This document shows, in pieces, positions 6,140 to 7,501 of a DNA stretch of 7,501 bases. Origin of the DNA: Calditrichia bacterium (GTDB lineage: Bacteria; Calditrichota; Calditrichia; JAJRVZ01); assembly GCA_030634505.1 (NCBI GenBank), contig DAOWAQ010000091.1, positions 1 to 7,501 of the forward strand. Direction: 5' to 3'. Position numbers and translations under genes: made by a program. How positions within the stretch are numbered: the stretch's first letter is position 1; the number at the start of each line of letters is the position of its first letter. The notes under the pieces were generated by a model. It saw only the letters and a program-made list of their open reading frames with translations, made no database searches and had not been told where the DNA came from.

Positions 6140-7129
6140 ATGAAATTGGAAACAACATATATGGGTCTCAAATTAAAAAATCCATTAGTTCCATCTGCAT
6201 CGCCATTGTCAAAAGAAATATCAAATATAAGACATATGGAGGATGTTGGTGCTTCAGCAGTGGTTTTGGAATCATTGTTCGAAGAACAAATTTCTCATGA
6301 ATCTCAAGAGTTAGATTATTTTTTGACTCAGGGTACAGAAAGTTATGCGGAAGCATTGTCCTATTTTCCCGATTCTGAAGTATATGATTTTGGACCAGAT
6401 GAATATTTGAAACATCTTAGTAATGCTAAAGAAGCGGTTGACATTCCAATTATCGCCAGTCTTAACGGAGTATCTATCGGCGGCTGGATTGATTATGCAC
6501 AGAAACTAGAAAATGCAGGCGCCGACGCAATAGAACTTAATTCTTATTATTTAGCTACAAATCCTGAAATAAGCAGCCAGAAAATAGAAGATAATTATGT
6601 TGAAATTTTAAAAGCTGTGAAATCATCTGTAAAAATTCCAGTGGCATATAAACTTTCTCCATTTTTCACTTCGATGTCGGCAATGGCAAAGCGTTTCGAT
6701 GAAGCCGGCGCTGATGCGCTTGTCCTTTTTAATCGTTTTTATCAACCGGATATCGATCTTGAAAATCTGGACGTTATACCGAATATTGTTCTGAGTACAT
6801 CACATTCAATGCGCCTACCACTCCGTTGGATTGCTATTCTTTATGGTAAAATAGAAGCAAGCCTTGGAGCAACCAGGGGTATCCACGAAGGAACTGATGC
6901 CATAAAAATGTTGATGGTTGGCGCTGATGTTACTATGGTATGTTCAGAATTATTGAGGAATGGAATCAAACGAATTTCAGGAATTATCTCAGAGATGACT
7001 AAATGGATGGAAGAGAATGAATACGAATCGGTAGAACAAATGAAAGGCAGTATGAGCTACAAATCAGTAGCTGAGCCGGCTGCTTATTCCCGGGCAAATT
7101 ATATGAAAGCGCTTAAGAGTTATATCTAA
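6140..7129 (+). CDS. Dihydroorotate dehydrogenase-like flavoprotein, probably not PyrD
   Basis: This 329-residue protein has the (beta/alpha)8 FMN-barrel layout of the DHOD family: strand 1 with GLKLKNPLVPSASPLS (9-24), IIASLNG (104-110), GADAIELN (127-134), VAYKLSPFF with K171, ADALVLFNRF (191-200), and a phosphate-binding end ATRGIHEGTDA (244-254) followed by VGAD. It departs from true class 1 enzymes: the ELNxSCPN motif with the catalytic Cys is ELNSYYLATNP, the active-site Lys in GAxxVVxK is Glu44, and the orotate-binding NxxGLxN motif is missing. Dihydroorotate oxidation therefore looks unlikely, and the substrate is unknown. It is probably a cytoplasmic FMN enzyme. ATG follows AAAGG (6128-6132) at 7 nt. 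It lies 95 nt after nifJ with no terminator between and a strong terminator after, so co-transcription and a redox role near PFOR are inferred. Automatic annotation may call it pyrD; I leave the symbol empty. Confidence 0.9.
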   Translation: MKLETTYMGLKLKNPLVPSASPLSKEISNIRHMEDVGASAVVLESLFEEQISHESQELDYFLTQGTESYAEALSYFPDSEVYDFGPDEYLKHLSNAKEAVDIPIIASLNGVSIGGWIDYAQKLENAGADAIELNSYYLATNPEISSQKIEDNYVEILKAVKSSVKIPVAYKLSPFFTSMSAMAKRFDEAGADALVLFNRFYQPDIDLENLDVIPNIVLSTSHSMRLPLRWIAILYGKIEASLGATRGIHEGTDAIKMLMVGADVTMVCSELLRNGIKRISGIISEMTKWMEENEYESVEQMKGSMSYKSVAEPAAYSRANYMKALKSYI

Positions 7130-7138
7130 CACTTGAAT

Positions 7139-7172
7139 AAAAAGGCTGCTATTCCCCCTGGCAGCCTTTTTT
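7139..7172 (+). terminator. Bidirectional intrinsic terminator between convergent genes
   Basis: AAAAAGGCTGC (7139-7149) and GCAGCCTTTTT (7161-7171) form a perfect 11-bp stem with a GGCTGC core and an 11-nt loop. Six Ts (7167-7172) follow the core on the plus strand, and five Ts follow it on the minus strand. It starts 9 nt after the DHOD-like stop and lies just beyond the stop of the leftward metallophosphoesterase gene, so it can end both transcripts. Confidence 0.9.
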
Positions 7173-7176
7173 GTTT

Positions 7177-7501
7177 TTAAACTTCTTTAACTAATCGTAA
7201 TACTGTAATTTCACTTCGGGCGCCAATACGTAACGGCGGTCCCCAATAACCGGTTCCTTTGTTTACATAAATCCAGGTATTTTGGTGTTTAAATAATCCT
7301 TCCATATAAGGCTGCGCCAACCTGGTTAAGAATTGCCAGGGAATCATTTGCCCGCCGTGGGTATGCCCGGATAATTGTAAATCATACCCGGCTTTTGACG
7401 CTTCAAAAATGCTTCTTGGTTGATGTGCCAATAGAATTTTGACTCCATCAGAATCGGCTCCATTTAATGCTTTCCCTGGATCACTTAAATGATCAGCTAT
7501 A
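7177..7501 (-). CDS. Metallophosphoesterase, YkuE/YaeI-like (5' end beyond window)
   Basis: The visible part is the C-terminal 107 residues, read leftward from the window edge to TAA at 7179-7177; the frame is open at 7501, so N-terminal metal-binding motifs are outside. ILLAHQP (22-28 of the visible part) and LSGHTHGGQ (43-51) are the late metal-ligand histidine motifs of calcineurin-like phosphoesterases. The tail IYVNKGTGYWGPPLRIGARSEIT is, in two parts (77-88 and 89-99), typical of the YkuE/YaeI branch, including versions with an N-terminal membrane region. Members hydrolyse phosphodiester or pyrophosphate bonds with two metal ions, often on lipid-linked substrates at the membrane; the substrate here cannot be told. 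It is convergent with the DHOD-like gene and shares its terminator, so no functional link with the PFOR unit is implied. Confidence 0.93.
   Translation of the reverse strand, partial: IADHLSDPGKALNGADSDGVKILLAHQPRSIFEASKAGYDLQLSGHTHGGQMIPWQFLTRLAQPYMEGLFKHQNTWIYVNKGTGYWGPPLRIGARSEITVLRLVKEV

Noticed and set aside
1..7501. CRISPR array, tRNA, rRNA, insertion sequence or defence/toxin-antitoxin system
   Set aside because: No regularly spaced repeats, cloverleaf, rRNA-like segments, transposase or recognisable defence gene was seen; the window is metabolic and hypothetical genes only.

Overview
The window is AT-rich bacterial chromosome with two intact metabolic genes, one intact gene of unknown function, and a gene cut by each edge. 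The best-supported content is a full-length pyruvate:ferredoxin (flavodoxin) oxidoreductase gene (nifJ/por, 2475-6044). It is followed on the same strand by a dihydroorotate dehydrogenase-like flavoprotein gene (6140-7129). A single-chain PFOR points to an anaerobic or facultatively anaerobic fermentative metabolism. TAnnTTTG-like motifs upstream of two genes and the nifJ plus DHOD-like pairing suggest a member of the Bacteroidota/Ignavibacteria/Calditrichota (FCB-type) assemblage. The strong AGGAGG site before nifJ is not typical of Bacteroidota proper, so this placement is tentative.

Layout: 1-594 is the 5' part of a minus-strand gene for an N-terminally membrane-anchored protein of unknown function. 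595-844 is an AT-rich divergent intergenic region with a near-perfect 29-nt inverted repeat 10 nt before that gene's start codon. 845-2182 encodes an acidic, mostly helical protein of unknown function; its likely start is GTG at 845 rather than the longer TTG frame from 791. 2183-2474 is the nifJ leader and carries a 42-nt imperfect dyad. 2475-6044 is nifJ. 6045-6139 is a short spacer with a 7-bp-periodic repeat and a hairpin, bracketed by near-identical direct repeats. 6140-7129 is the DHOD-like gene. 7139-7172 is a bidirectional intrinsic terminator. 7177-7501 is the 3' part of a convergent metallophosphoesterase gene.

How the genes fit together: nifJ and the DHOD-like gene probably form one transcription unit, since they are co-directional, no intrinsic terminator lies between them, and a strong terminator follows the second. 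PFOR converts pyruvate to acetyl-CoA, CO2 and reduced ferredoxin or flavodoxin. The DHOD-like protein lacks several residues needed for dihydroorotate oxidation, so it is unlikely to be the housekeeping PyrD; a redox partner or accessory role with PFOR is an inference. I see no CRISPR array, phage, transposase, tRNA or rRNA, and no defence system. The most unusual items are the non-coding elements in the three intergenic regions and the uncharacterised 445-residue protein.
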